From Saccharina japonica (lineage: Eukaryota > Sar > Phaeophyceae > Laminariales > Laminariaceae), in assembly GCA_008828725.1 (NCBI GenBank), contig MEHQ01003425.1, positions 161,242-225,241 on the forward strand: a stretch of 64,000 nucleotides of DNA, written 5' to 3'. A program made the position numbers and the translations under genes. Below the pieces are notes generated by a model that was not told the DNA's origin, did no database searches, and was given only the letters and a program-made list of their open reading frames with translations. Position 1 is the stretch's first letter. Each line of letters begins with the position of its first letter. Positions 20,922 to 31,971 of this stretch are shown here, piece after piece.

Positions 20922-21366
20922 AAACAGCCGATTTTACCGATTGATAATTGCCTTTCCGATGAGAATGAAAATCGAAAATATTGGTTTTTGAATTGTAAGA
21001 GATGTACTTCCCTTACAGTCGTTTTTTTCACTGTAAACTATTGCCAGTTGTGACACCCGTCGACGACAAAAAAAAAACGAAATCGGCATCGGCAGTCTCA
21101 AGATATCAAGGATCCCAGAAAGTCTGTATTTATGGGCGAGGGACCTCGCTCATAAATGCAAAGTCCCTTAAATCCTTAATTGTTCGAGCCTGTCAAGGCC
21201 GATCTCAATTTGTTTTTCGTGGATCGATACCTACCATCGAGGAACACATTTCCTAGGGTCAATTTTTGATCGTGAGCGAAATACAACCCTTAAACAATAT
21301 CAAAGTACTAAAATCGATTTTCATTCTCATCGGAAAGGCAATTCTCAATTAGGAAAATCGGCTGTT
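20922..21366. mobile_element. ~445-base element with ~54-base inverted ends
   Basis: The left end AACAGCCGATTTTACCGATT...GATAATTGCCTTTCCGATGAGAATGAAAATCGA is repeated in reverse complement at 21311-21366, with a few mismatches. The middle holds a hairpin TTATGGGCGAGGGACCTCGCTCATAA (about 21127-21152). No open frame of note. It is a non-autonomous inverted-repeat transposon of a family not seen elsewhere in the window. Confidence 0.75.
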
Positions 21367-21369
21367 ATA

Positions 21370-22000
21370 ATTTTATGTGTTTGCTCTTGTGCTGTCTAAT
21401 AACACTTACCCTGAACCTCTCTACTATGTCCCAGCCACGAAACATAAGCTATCACACATCAAGCTCTTCCTATTGTTCACGGTCACGGACGTTGCATGTG
21501 TGTGTGTGCGTGTTCTCCGTGTTTCCTGTCGACCTAGAAAACATGAACGAACCCATACGTGCACGTAATCCCGGGTGCAGTAAATTTGATGCTGTGCAGG
21601 GACAGGGCGACGATACCAACGCGTTCCTCGGCACTTCAGAAGCATCACGCAGCCACGGCACACGCTACATCAGCAGTAGCGGCACAACAGCAGCAGTACA
21701 ACAGCACGAGCGCTTCCCACAGTGATCCTTGTGACAGCCACACGGTGCTTTTGTGTTCGCACGTGTGTGCGGCATTTTACCAGGAGAAACATGCACTTAT
21801 CGTTGATGTTCACATTTCCACGTACACTTTTAATATCAAGCACACGTTGTCGAGCGTTATCCTGCCATAGAACGGTAGACATCAGTACTCGGAGTAAATA
21901 GGGACGCCTCGTGGTGATTCTCCGCCTTTTCAACGTGCCACATCCCCGGGATTTCAAGTCCCCAACATCCCGAAGGGGAACCTTTGTACTCGATACGATA
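21370..22000. other. Upstream flank of gene A, no recognised feature
   Basis: Frames at 21375-21870 show no domain. A CAGCAG-type run lies at 21672-21700. Confidence 0.35.
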
Positions 22001-22022
22001 TACCAGATGTTGCATGGTATGA

Positions 22023-22032
22023 TATATAAAAT
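22023..22032 (+). promoter_or_regulatory. Possible TATA box of gene A
   Basis: TATATAAAAT lies about 165 bases before the proposed start codon. The bases just before the start (GTGCCCAGGTTG-ATG) resemble those before gene C (GTGCCCAGGTAA-ATG) and gene B (CGGCAGGTAA-ATG). The gap may therefore hold a 5' UTR and even a 5' UTR intron acceptor (CCCAG). No experimental support. Confidence 0.3.
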
Positions 22033-22196
22033 ATGTGATGCGTAACATGTAAAATGCACACATTATGATTGGGTCGCGGGCGTATGCTTGCGCGGCCCTG
22101 CGTGCTGGTATGCTACAGTGCAACCTCTCCATATTACAGTGCATCGCATAACAAACAGTGTTGCCTGGCGTGTGTGTCTTCCCCGTGCCCAGGTTG

Positions 22197-23754
22197 ATGC
22201 TCGTACCAAGATTTCTCTTGCTTTTGGTCTATCCATATGCCGTGGGGGGCACGGAGTGTCTGGTGGGGTGCTTGGTTCAGGGGATTGACCCTTTTGACGA
22301 CGACAACGTAGCGGTCTGGGACGACCGCGGCGCGTGCGATGCTACAAACATCGGGTGTGAAACCGACGCGCGCAACTATCCCTCGACTACGTTCAGGGGC
22401 GCGCTTTGGGCTTCAACTTCGGGTACCGATGGATCGAGTAGCTGCACATGCGATATTTGCGACCCGTTCCCTTATGGCGGTACGACTGATTACATGGTAG
22501 ACGATACATCGTTGTGGAATCGGATTCAGTGCTACATTGCAGCATCAGAAGAGGCCGGGTACGACGTCAGCCCGTGCGTGGCGGCCGTCTTGGACGCAGG
22601 AACAATGGCGTGTGTAGACGAGGTGTACGAAGCGCCTACCGTGCCTCTATTTGAGTGCGAGGACAACGGCATGATACAACATCTTTCGTGGACCATAGAG
22701 GTGTGCGATTGGGCCGGGACACCTCGTGAGGCGAAAGAGATGTTTCCCGCCACGTCTGGGTCGTCTTCAGCCTCTGAGGACACATCGACCTGTCTCGTGG
22801 GCTGCTTGGTGCAGGGAATTGACCCTTTTGAGGACGTCGACCAAGCCGTTTGGGACAGCCGCGGCGCGTGCGACTCTACCACGATCGGCTGCGAAGTGAG
22901 CACGATCATCTATCCTTTGTTTTCATTCCTAGGTGCTTTGTGGGCTTTGAGTTCGGGTACTGACGGGTCGAGCGGCTGCACGTGCAACGTTTGCGACCCG
23001 CTCCTACGCGGAGGTACCGAGGATTACATGCCAGACGAGTCGCTGTGGTCTCGAATCCAATGCTACCTTGTAGCATCTGAGGCGTCGGGGTACGACGTCA
23101 GCCCGTGCGTGGCGGCCATCCTGGAGACGGGCACGCTGCCATGTGTGGACGAGGTGTACGAGGCGCCTACCGTGGGCCTACTCACGTGCGAGGCGAACAC
23201 CATTAGCGACTTAGATGCCTCCGATCCTTACGATCAGTGCGTTTGGCCCGGGGACGTCCGACCAGCGAGCGAGTTGTTCGAAGGGACGGCTCCGGCGCCA
23301 TCACCATTGCCGAACCCAACGCCACCCCCCCTGCAGAAAGCAACGCCTTCCCCTCTGCCGGGCCCAACGCTATCGCCCATACCCAGTCCAACGCAATCGC
23401 CGGTACCAGATCCAACCCAGTCGCCCCTATTGGCCCCGACTGAGGCCCCTGCACTGGCGCCTACAACTGCTCCCTACAGCATCACGCCTGCTCCCGCGAG
23501 AAAACCCGATGGTACTCTCCAGCCGAGAACTGCCAGCCCCGGGATCCCCGACCCTACACTGGTGGCGCCGGTGATGACGTTGGAGCCAAGCTCTACTGGT
23601 ACCGTTTCCCCAGGACCGGTACCAGTGGCGCCGTCGGTGACCTCCTCACCCGGTTCACCGCCTCCAATTATCGTGGAAGGAACGTCGTGCGATGATGGGA
23701 GCACGTGCTCGGGAAACCTGTGCTGCCACCCGGAAGATAACACGTGTGGCCGAA
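22197..23754 (+). CDS. Gene A exon 1: signal peptide + two 12-Cys domains + stalk
   Basis: The start ATG at 22197 is chosen because genes B and C begin at the matching place; an open frame runs 13 codons further upstream but with no ATG. Residues 1-20 (MLVPRFLLLLVYPYAVGGTE) form a signal peptide. Two copies of a domain beginning CLVGCLVQG and PF-x-D follow, at about residues 21-185 and 200-360. Each has the CTCxxCDP, LWxRI(Q)CY, YDVSPCVAA and PCVDEVYEAPT motifs and 12 cysteines. Then comes a Pro/Ser/Thr stalk of about 100 residues built of SPxPxPT-like units. The exon closes with a CSGNLCCHPE...CGR segment and splices at CGA-A|GTGAGT (phase 1). The product is predicted to be a secreted-pathway surface protein. 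The domain is not one I recognise; I infer extracellular binding or adhesion only from its shape. Confidence 0.85.
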
Positions 23755-24195
23755 GTGAGTTGCTATAACCAGCGGCGTTACATAGTGCGTTAAAATAAAC
23801 ATAAATTGTCGTCTGTGTGGTGCACGTACAGGAACGCCATGTGGCAGTGGGATTGTTAAAGTGCGCCGTTTATTCTGCGGGCATGCTCTGCCATGGAGGC
23901 ATTTCTAAGTAAGAAAGGGATTCCGAAAAAAGAAGACTGACGTCATCATCCACGGCCACTTTTCCAAGTTTTTGTTTTTCCAGGAAAGTGACGTCACGAC
24001 TCCGGATGACGACAAATGTCGACCAAGGATTTTCCACCAATCAAAATTTACAACCAAAAAAATTGACCAATCAGAAAACTGCGGGCACGAAATCCCTTCG
24101 GGGTGTGTATGGGCTAGCCCTCCGCGTCTTGAGGCGCTAGCTAACTTACGCCGCCACCTTTCCCTCGTTGACGTGCCGCGCTTCTTGTGCCACAG

Positions 24196-24291
24196 AGTAT
24201 ACTTTCTGCCAACAACGAGAGTTTTCGAATGGGCCAAGATGCTGCTCCGGTATGGATGGCGACCCCTCGGCGGAAAACCTGTGCTCCGAAG
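24196..24291 (+). CDS. Gene A exon 2: membrane-proximal Cys module
   Basis: Acceptor GTGCCACAG| and donor |GTAAATG bound 96 bases that keep the frame from exon 1 (phase 1 in and out). The peptide starts KYTFCQQREF, continues GPRCCSGMDGDPSA and ends LCSE. Genes B (31972-32067) and C (41237-41332) have an exon of exactly the same length and phase with nearly the same peptide. Together with the end of exon 1 it forms a module of 10 cysteines with two CC pairs. The conservation across three genes is the main evidence that this short piece is coding. Confidence 0.85.
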
Positions 24292-24705
24292 GTAAATGAT
24301 GTGCACGTATATTCTCGGTGATTATATGTTAGGACTATCGGGCCGGTGTATATGTCTCTCGTCGAGCGGGCGTGCTTCCCACGGTACTAAACGTATTTCT
24401 ATGTATATAAAGCCCTTTGGTTGCATTTTGCTAGAAATGCAGTTCGAGATAGAGATCGTTACATTTCCAACGGTCGCCTAGAACATCGAGATTGGCATTT
24501 CGATGCTGTTGTTCTGAACGAATGGGTTCGCCATCAACTGCTGCGGAGATGATATTACCCAACTCTCCCTGCATACAGTGATCGTGCAGGTATGTGCAGT
24601 ACCCGTTTACGACACCTTCCCGCCGCCCTGCCGCCTCCTTATTCGCACCCACCGCCTTCTTCACAATGTGTCAATGGCGATCTACGCTGGGACTGGGACT
24701 TGAAG

Positions 24706-24841
24706 ACTCTATCTGCGACAAACCTGAAGGAAGGTCAGCCCCCGAAGAGTTCGAGTTGTGGATAGGAATCACTTCTGGCATCATCGCCATCTGCGGTTGC
24801 TTTTGGGGAGCGATGAAGTGTTTTAGGAAGCTCTCAGAAGA
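24706..24841 (+). CDS. Gene A exon 3: transmembrane helix
   Basis: Acceptor TTGAAG| gives D-S-I-C-D-K-P-E-G, then an acidic patch (APEEFE) and a hydrophobic stretch LWIGITSGIIAICGCFWGAM (about 20 residues), then KCFRKLSEE. This is one membrane helix followed by basic residues, as in type I membrane proteins (N-terminus outside). The frame meets a stop at 24843-24845 if unspliced. A good donor (GA|GTAAGC) at 24842 overlaps that stop and would lead to exon 4. Genes B and C have the matching exon at 30848-30728 and 39951-39752. Confidence 0.8.
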
Positions 24842-25201
24842 GTAAGCACCATCACCCGGTCGACGATCCATATATCCCTACTGTAGGAGAGCGAGAGGGC
24901 ATTCGTCATCCTGGGCTCTGCTGCCAGCGGCTTCTCTGTCCGCGCAGACTGCTGCTGATAGAAGGAGAGCATAATCGAGGTCTCATGGCTGGGTGGTAGT
25001 AGCTCAACACCCCCACGCGCTTAAACAGAGACGGCGATGTAGCCATCGCATTCTCGGGGTATACTCGCGTTTTTGGTACAGTAGATGCATCGAGGGTTGT
25101 GTGGTGTCGAACGTGGTACCGCGAGGAACAAGTTGGATTGCGACGGCCTTCGAAAATGTTTTGTTTTTTCAGGCACCACGGACAGACTGCGCTGTGCTAA
25201 G

Positions 25202-25310
25202 GGGCTGCGGGCCATTTGATGGTGCAGCTGCTGCGGTTAAACTTCCTAGTGAGGTCGATGGTTTCTCGTATCTGAAGCAGCAGTGGTCAACACAGCCCAG
25301 CTTCGCATAG
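25202..25310 (+). CDS. Gene A exon 4 (probable): cytoplasmic tail
   Basis: If exon 3 splices at 24841|24842 and the acceptor is TGCTAAG|GG, the tail reads GCGPFDGAAAAVKL..., FSYLKQQWSTQPSFA and stops at 25308-25310. Gene B has the matching sequence at 30369-30267. The two align in this frame with gaps of six and three bases only, and several differences are at third positions, which supports real coding. A stronger-looking acceptor (TTTTTTCAG|GC at 25172) would give a different frame with an early stop, so the exact splice is uncertain. Confidence 0.55.
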
Positions 25311-26160
25311 CCTGCTTCAGCGGTTAATCTAGCGTGGGCTTGCCACGCTGAGCTGGACGAACTCCCCACGTTGGAGTTGAGTTGCAACAACTATCGTTAA
25401 CCAAAGAAACGGAGTGACCACATATTGTGACGGGACAGAGACATACAGGAGCTTGTGTTGCTTACCGGGGGGCGTAAACACAGGGCGAGATGGGATGAGG
25501 TGACAACTGTGAGGCCATACTTCTTAAATGGAAAGGGCGGGATGGGATGCTAAAGGGATACGTATTTTCTCGGCGGGATGGTAACTTTCAGCGGAACATC
25601 GTGTTAGCATATGGACGTTGAGATCCATACGTATCTATTGTGATGTGCAGTCACTACGCACTGATACGAGTATATGAGTATCTTAGTCTAGATATTCGGG
25701 TAATTCCAATATGGGATAGATTACGAGTTTGTCTTACTCGTAGTGCGCCACATTGTATGTCCCAAGCATCTTCATCAAGAACGATGCTGAGAACGTTGCT
25801 AGAACGTTCCTATAACGTTGTGGAGAACATTACAGGGAACAGTACCGACTACGGTAGAATGCAACTGTCCGTAGCATGGGCATTGTACCGAGATGATCAA
25901 GTGCAGGCATCGCCCACCTCGATCACTCTACTCTACTCTACTAATCTACTCTACTCCTCTTCCCTCTTCTCTCCTCTTCTCTTCTCTTCTTCCTTTTCCG
26001 TTGATCTCCCTGAGGTCAATCTTCTGTCCATTACGGCCAAATAAGCGCCTTTTCAAACCATGACTTTTCTTCTTCTTCACAAGTACAAGTGATCTTCACA
26101 GACACTTCGGTGCCACCTTCTGCCATCTCTATCCACAGAGACAGAGCCTCGACACACGCG
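25311..26160. other. Downstream of gene A, no recognised feature
   Basis: A GGGATG-type repeat (GGGCGAGATGGGATGAGGTGA..GGGCGGGATGGGATG) lies at 25482-25546 and a CTCTTCT-run at 25925-26000. No gene is seen. Confidence 0.4.
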
Positions 26161-26167
26161 TCATTCT

Positions 26168-26265
26168 TTCAAGTGTTTCCGAGAAAAACTTACTTCAGGT
26201 ACTTTTGTGTACTCAGAGTATTTGGGCTTCAAGTCCTCCGAGATACTATTACGGGGGACCATAGT
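26168..26265 (+). repeat. Dispersed repeat, second copy of 11246-11338
   Basis: It shares GTGTTTCCGAGAAAAACT, TTCAGGTACTT and GGGCTTCAAGTCCT with the first copy, and continues into a left-end fragment (26250-26276) of the CATAGTAAATAGGACC MITE family. Confidence 0.7.
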
Positions 26266-26399
26266 AAGGGTCGTTTTTATCGAGCAACTTTTTTCCAAAA
26301 TTCCAAATATTTTTTTCACATCGTTTCTGAACGGTGGGAATTGCTGGTGTCGACTGGAAGAGATGGTAGCGTCCAGCAAAAGTAGTGTTTTTTTACGGC

Positions 26400-26560
26400 G
26401 GGAAGGGTTTACAAGTTGACACTTTCTTGACGGGGAGAGACGGAAGCACGAAAGGAAAAATGTTTCCATGATGGGAAGCGGTGGCAAAACGCGACGGGAG
26501 CAAAGCGTCTTGACGGGACGGGACGGGATGAGACGGGAAATGGAGTTTATTTTCACGGCA
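26400..26560 (+). repeat. GACGGGA-rich stretch
   Basis: GACGGGA / GATGGGA words recur about ten times (26395-26540) without a clear period. Antisense open frames here are low in information and not called. Confidence 0.4.
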
Positions 26561-26684
26561 TGTGCGCCGTACCCTCTGCACTTTACCGTCCACTCCGCCA
26601 ATTTTCCAAGTTAAGACTTGGTAGTTTGACACATATATTTTGTCTTACGTTGCAGTACGTGGGGTTGTTTTCTTCCAAAGGCCG

Positions 26685-27000
26685 ATCGCCCCGCTGGTCC
26701 AACAGGTAACCACGAAGGTTGTTAGGTTGGATGTCGAGGGTTCGAGTCTCCGTATGGAGATTTTTATTCTCAAATGACACCATCTGTCGAGAGAGCATAT
26801 CATAGCGTGAATGAACACAATTCGACGAGAGTTGGCGCGAGAAGAAAGTGCTGAAATCTTCTCGCGATAAAAATGCAAGGCAAGAACCGTAGTGGGGGAG
26901 GAGAGAGAAGAGCCTACTTTTTGACCCCGGATCTGAGTTATGACTAGGAAGGAGAGAGGAAGGAAGGGCGAAAATAATAAATGGGATGAGAAAAAAAACA
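26685..27000 (+). mobile_element. Full-length tRNA-derived SINE with poly-A tail
   Basis: The head GATCGCCCCGCTGGTCCAAC...GAGGGTTCGAGTCTCCG (26685-26760) resembles the head at 20663-20584 in its first ten bases and in box B. The body from 26845 (GCTGAAATCTTCTCGCGATA...TGCAAGGCAAG...CCCCGGATCTGAGTTATGAC) is the same as at 20330-20500, and it ends AAAAAAAACAAAA. It is plus-strand, about 315 bases. Confidence 0.75.
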
Positions 27001-27155
27001 AAATGTCTAATTTCCCGGGTCCGTAAAATACGTTTCTTGATGGTGGTGCGTTTTCAGACCAACCAGTGGCAACTTCTGTGTGTATTGATCTAAATTTTGG
27101 AACGAAACAGAAAACGCCAAGGGTGGGCCCTAAGGGGAAACGGAAGGGCACAGGA

Positions 27156-27462
27156 GACGCGTGCTACGATAGAGATAAACACTTCTTGGCTGAAATTATT
27201 TCTGAACGATCTATTAAAAGCTCCTTAACCCCAAATCTTCGGACTTTGATCATTATTGCCATTATTGTCATTATTGCCATTATTTTGTTGCAATATTGTT
27301 CCTTGTTCGCTTCGGTCATGGGATTTTCAGTCGGATACGTACGTATATAGCACTTTTCCTTCCCTCCCTTAATGGTCACTTTGAGGTGAGGAGGTGTAGA
27401 GCTCTTCAAGTAACCACCCTTCCAAGGCAAAAACATGGTGCACCTCTATCGTAGCATGCGTC
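27156..27462 (-). mobile_element. MITE family 'GACGC..TAGAGG' (copy 3, enlarged)
   Basis: GACGCGTGCTACGATAGAGA at the left faces CACCTCTATCGTAGCATGCGTC at the right, 307 bases. It holds an internal CATTATTG microsatellite (27249-27290) and a right-hand arm (CCCTTCCAAGGCAAAAACATGG) that is also found at 41060-41090. Confidence 0.75.
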
Positions 27463-27464
27463 CA

Positions 27465-28370
27465 GACGCAAACCTTTTCAATAGCCGCAACGAAAGGCCC
27501 TTTCCGAGGATCACGTCGAGAGGGAGGGGAAGAAGGACCAGCTGGGCCGGACTGATGGCTGTGATGTGGAGGCACGCTACGCACGATAGGGGTCGCATAC
27601 ATATTTTTCTCAGGATCCTCGCTTGAAGGGGCCTCTATACCTGCAGTAGGCCAGAAACCCACCTTGAAAAAAAGGAAGGCGCAACCAGATCAATAAATCC
27701 GGTGCATACTTCCTGGACGCCCACGCGACTTCCACTGGGCTCCCTTATCCCACGTGGGAAAACTCCATTATGATATGGCATGGGACTCCATGGGGGTATC
27801 TTCTCATGGGAAACAGGCCTCCTATGGGACGTCCCCATCGGTTACTTGATACGGTACAGGTCCACGAACAAGAACTGCCCTAATAAGAACACTACCTAGC
27901 GTCGCTTTTTGTTTTGCGACGCTAAGCAAAATGGAGCAAGAGAATGGATTTAGCGGCGAGCTCTACAGTGAATCCTGCTGGTATACAACAGTCATGAGCT
28001 CAAGACTAAACAAGGATGGTTTCACAATAAGATTATTAAGGCTTGCTGAGGTTACGTAGGCGTTTTTTGTTGGGGGGTCCATGCTCTATTTCGTAGATCT
28101 GGTGTTTCCTATGGTAAAGGGTTATCCTCTGAAATGTCCCATGGGATGTAAAGTAGTTTTTGCAGGGGAAGTCGGAGGATAATTCCAATATAATACTTGA
28201 ACAATAACACAGGGGACGCAGCAGCTCGGGCCTCGGGTGCCGGTAGTTTTCGCTCGACGTAGCTCGTGCCTCGCAACGCTGCAGCCGTGCTTGCATGGTA
28301 CGAGGCTCTTAGCCTATTATCGAGTTTTCCGCATGGGAGATGCATACGTATTGTGGTAGGGGTGGACCAA
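27465..28370. other. Intergenic, no recognised gene
   Basis: Fragments such as GTGGAGGCACGCTACGCACGATAGGGG (27568-27595) look like a decayed GACGC-family end. TAGCGTCGCTTTTTGTTTTGCGACGCTA (27897-27924) is a perfect hairpin. No coding signal recognised. Confidence 0.4.
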
Positions 28371-28371
28371 C

Positions 28372-28619
28372 GACGCATGCTACGATAGAGGCGCACCATG
28401 TTTTTTCTGGGCTCCTCACTTGAGGAGCGTCATACCTCACCGAAAAAATGATTTTGGAGGATAATATGAGTGATGCCGGATGACAAATCGCATGACCGAA
28501 GTATACGCTGAAATATATTTCGTCACAAAAATGAAAAGTCCGACGAATTTGGGTTAAGGAGCCCGATCGTTCAGAAAACGATTCAGCCAAAAAGTGCTAC
28601 CTCTACCGTAGCACGCGTC
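28372..28619 (+). mobile_element. MITE family 'GACGC..TAGAGG' (copy 4)
   Basis: 248 bases, very close to 16071-16331 and 40675-40926. It is flanked by CCAAC on both sides. It contains the CTCCTCACTTGAGGAG hairpin and CGATCGTTCAGAAAACGATTC. Confidence 0.85.
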
Positions 28620-30260
28620 CAACCTATTATGGGGCCCCGCACGTGAGGGTCTCTCTGTGCTTCAGCCGCAAACTTACTTTTAGGAAATATTATACATACT
28701 TCGTATAGGCGCAGCAACTCGATGAACCATCCTACGGGGCTATTTTTACGCATTGAACGAATATCATGGCTACAACACACAAAGGAGGTCTACATATCTA
28801 CTGGGTGGCTCCTCAGTAAACAGTTGACGAGGAGCAGTAGTACCGCCGCTACGAGCCCCGTAGCATTGCGTATGTGAGGTGTGTGGTGCAAAGCTGCCGA
28901 GTTACGTGAGACAGCCTGCAGGAGGCAGGCACTACGGGTACCAGTCGGGGTCAACCTGTTAGCCGTGGTTACCCGGTCAGTTACATGAGCCTCAGCTCCG
29001 GAGATATGCTGATCGAAACGGCACTCGAAGGCGGTCGTGTTAATTGTTGGTGGCGCTCGAGAGGACATGCTAAGGATAAGAACAGGTGTGAGAGAGTGTG
29101 CGGGTTAGGCACGATCCATCACACTCGGTGAAACAGAAAACAAAAGGTAAACGAGCTTTGCGAAACGCGGCGTGACCCTAAAACCTAAAGCTTAAGCGCT
29201 GGGGGTGAATTCGAGTGGTGTAATGGAGTTTCGCCGCATGAAACACGCGAGCTGACGCTGAATTATTGAAACTGCCACAACTGCTGACTACGCTGCTGTG
29301 TTTTCTCTACGAGAGCTATATCACTAAAAGCAACTCGGTAGGCTGCTGACGACCACTACTGATCTAGTGCATGCCAACCCCTGAGGCAGGTACCTTTGCC
29401 GGCGGGCTTTCCCTCCCAGGTCACAGAGAGCGGGAACGAATGTCGCAAACAGCAACATTTGAAACATCTTGCTGCGATCACAAATAAATAGAAGCAGGCC
29501 TGTTGGCGATTCTTTGCGTTTCCGTGATGCACCAATCTGTGTTTAGTTTCCTGTCGATTCAATACTTGTTCTATTTCTAGGCCTGCCATACAGTCCATAC
29601 GTGCAGCATGGACGAGGTATGGCTCTGCGGAATTCTACGCCCGCCTTACGGGTGGCAGCAAATGTAACCTCTTTATCCTCTTAATTATAATATTAATGGG
29701 TCACAAGTAGCAGATTGATCTCCCTTCGTAAACCCATCCTCCTTGCTTATATTTTACCTCGTTGGGACAGGGACGGAAAACACAGTTCCCGCGGCCTCGA
29801 CGCCTGTGTATCGAGCATCAGCTACGTCGTGCAGTACCCAACAAAAGCGACGTTCCAGTAAGTAGATATATATATATGTCGTGCGCTGGTGGTATCTAAA
29901 TTGTACATAACCCCGCGCTTCCCCTGGTACTATCTGAACAGTTGCAAGCTCAGAGAAGACACCCAATGAAATAAAATCTACGTTTAAAACCAGCAGCGTG
30001 GGCGCTGTAGTGACTCCATTGGTGGTGTCCAGCATCCCTCAAATGAAGCATTCGTACGAGCAACACAGAGTTGCAGAAACTATTACCCCTCACCGCACGT
30101 TACGCGACAAAAGCGTCACCAGACTCACACACCGCCTAAATCAAAACAAATCCACCGAGCGCACAATGTACTGTAGTTTGGCATCACAACGCGACCCGCC
30201 TACATTTTCCGCGCGTTGGCACAAAGGTAGTATTGCAAAAACGCAGCACACTCTTCGTTC
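28620..30260. other. Intergenic, no recognised gene
   Basis: No repeat family of this window and no recognisable domain was seen. Minus-strand frames at 28583-29068, 29356-29598 and 29754-30035 are of ordinary length for chance. Confidence 0.4.
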
Positions 30261-30266
30261 CCGCAC

Positions 30267-30369
30267 CTATGAAAAATTGGGCTGTGTTGACCACTCCTTC
30301 AGAGAAGAGAAACGATGAACCTCAGCGGCAACCGCAGCAGCCGCACCACATACTCCACAGGACCGTAAC
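30267..30369 (-). pseudogene. Gene B exon 4 (probable): cytoplasmic tail
   Basis: The minus-strand acceptor CCGACAG|GTTACGG joins to exon 3 (CT|GTAAGT) in phase to give LLRSCGVCGAAAAV, then FSSLKEWSTQPNFS and a stop (30267-30269). This is the partner of gene A exon 4. The part itself is intact; the gene is broken in exon 1. Confidence 0.5.
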
Positions 30370-30727
30370 CTGTCGGCGGACGCCTGAACACAACCAAGGC
30401 CGTGGAGGGCTCAGTTCGTTTACCCCGGCTGTACCTCTGGCTCCACACAATCATCGAGGCATCGACCGGAAGCACGAACACGCCCGATACTGGGAGGAGC
30501 ACGACAGTATCTCTCCATCTACCCTTGGCGTATGGGGGTTGAGGGTTACTTCCGACCCCTCGAGAGACCCTGAGCGTGATAATTTCCTATAGAGCCTTCG
30601 CCATCAAAACGAAAAACCCACTGAACTGGTGGAGTGGTCCACGACGGCGCATGCATGCATGCTCTCGCTCTCCTCCGCGGCCGTCAACAGGGTGTTGCAT
30701 TACCTTCTGGCGGTATTTTGTACTTAC

Positions 30728-30848
30728 AGACAACACTTACACATTCCCCAAATGCAACCGCCTAAGGCGAAGGATCCAGAAACAATACCAATCCACATTT
30801 CGGCCACTTGGGCTTGCGTCCTCCCGGCAGGTTCGTCACAGATGGAGT
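30728..30848 (-). pseudogene. Gene B exon 3: transmembrane helix
   Basis: After acceptor TTTGAAG| the frame reads DSICDEPAG, then a linker with TQAQVAE, then the hydrophobic helix MWIGIVSGSFALGGCIWGM and KCC. It ends at a near-perfect donor (CT|GTAAGT). Unspliced, it would stop at 30724-30726. It matches 24706-24841 and 39951-39752. No damage is seen in this exon. Confidence 0.7.
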
Positions 30849-30999
30849 CTTCAAAGTCCCAGCATAACATAGTCGCCAGCAGTAGCAAAGTTGTGGGAAT
30901 GAAGGTGGGCGGGTACGGGAGGCAGCAAGGCGGGAGGCAGAGGGGGTTTCCTCAAACGGGTTCATGCATTATTGTGTGCCTCGAAGGTGAAAACTAAAT

Positions 31000-31290
31000 G
31001 AATGTATTGAAATACGAAGTATGGATTGGCTACTACTGTAGGACGTTGGCCTCGTATCTTATGCGTTGATGCATATATATGCCAAACGGAGGTCGGGTGT
31101 CGCCAGCATAATATCATCTTGTTTTCCGCAAGGAAGTGTCTATGCCAATCTTAAAAGGGTTGCAGAATATAAGTGGTTCGCCTATCACTACTGTAGTACT
31201 GCTTACTAACTCGTGTGTCCGCCGCCTTGTGCATCGGCAAACTGTTATTGTGGCGGTATCAACACCCACGAAATGAGGTGCACCCTTTGG
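31000..31290. other. Gene B intron 2 sequence
   Basis: Ordinary intronic sequence between exon 3 and the MITE insertions; no separate feature is recognised. Confidence 0.4.
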
Positions 31291-31295
31291 ATTGA

Positions 31296-31477
31296 CAGAC
31301 ACATGCCACGATAAAGGTGCCTCATGACTTTTCCTAAGCTCCTCACTTGAGGAGCTCCGTAGCGTCAACGAAAAAACATTTTTTGGAGGAAATTTCAAGT
31401 GCTACCCGCTGGAAAACCCCAATACCTGAGTCTACTATTAAACATATTTTAACACAAGACTGGAAGTCCGACGAGTT
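31296..31477 (+). mobile_element. MITE family 'GACGC..TAGAGG' (copy 5, broken)
   Basis: It begins ACACATGCCACGATAAAGG and runs through the CTCCTCACTTGAGGAG hairpin as far as AAGTCCGACGAGTT. There the next copy (31478-31742) starts. The missing right third is not found beyond the guest, so a deletion must have followed or accompanied the insertion. It lies within intron 2 of gene B. Confidence 0.7.
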
Positions 31478-31742
31478 GACGCGCGCTACGGTAGAGGTAT
31501 AGGGTATACATTTTTTTGGCTGAAACGTTTTCTGAACGATAGAGCTCCTTAACCCAAATTCGTCGGACTATGTATCATTTTTGTGACGAATAATGTTTCA
31601 GAGTATACTTCGGTCATGATAATTTCTCATCCGGCAGCACTTTTATTTTCCCTTCAAAATCCTTTTTTTCGGTGAGGTATGACGCTCCTTAGGTGAAAGG
31701 AGCTCAGAAAAAACATGGTGCACCTCTATCGTAGCATGCGTC
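31478..31742 (-). mobile_element. MITE family 'GACGC..TAGAGG' (copy 6)
   Basis: 265 bases, GACGCGCGCTACGGTAGAGG to CACCTCTATCGTAGCATGCGTC, in the orientation opposite to the broken copy it abuts. Intron 2 of gene B. Confidence 0.8.
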
Positions 31743-31971
31743 ATCTATAGGTCGTTATATTCCCGTCCAGAGTGATATTCATTTCCAACACTATCCCGGC
31801 TCCGACCCTCACGTGCGTCCCTTTAATTTACATCGTCTCCATGTCGTGTCCCTCTTGATTTATGTTCAGTAGCGTGGGAACCATGTACGTTCGAGCAGTG
31901 AAATACGGGCCAGGTTGGCTCCAGCATGGCGTCCTCTCGCACTGCCGGGTGTTTCCGTGAAATTGTTTTAC

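Noticed and set aside
22158-22196. A start of gene A 13 codons further upstream
   Set aside because: The first codon there is GTG, not ATG. Genes B and C both begin at the position matching the ATG at 22197, which also gives a normal signal peptide.
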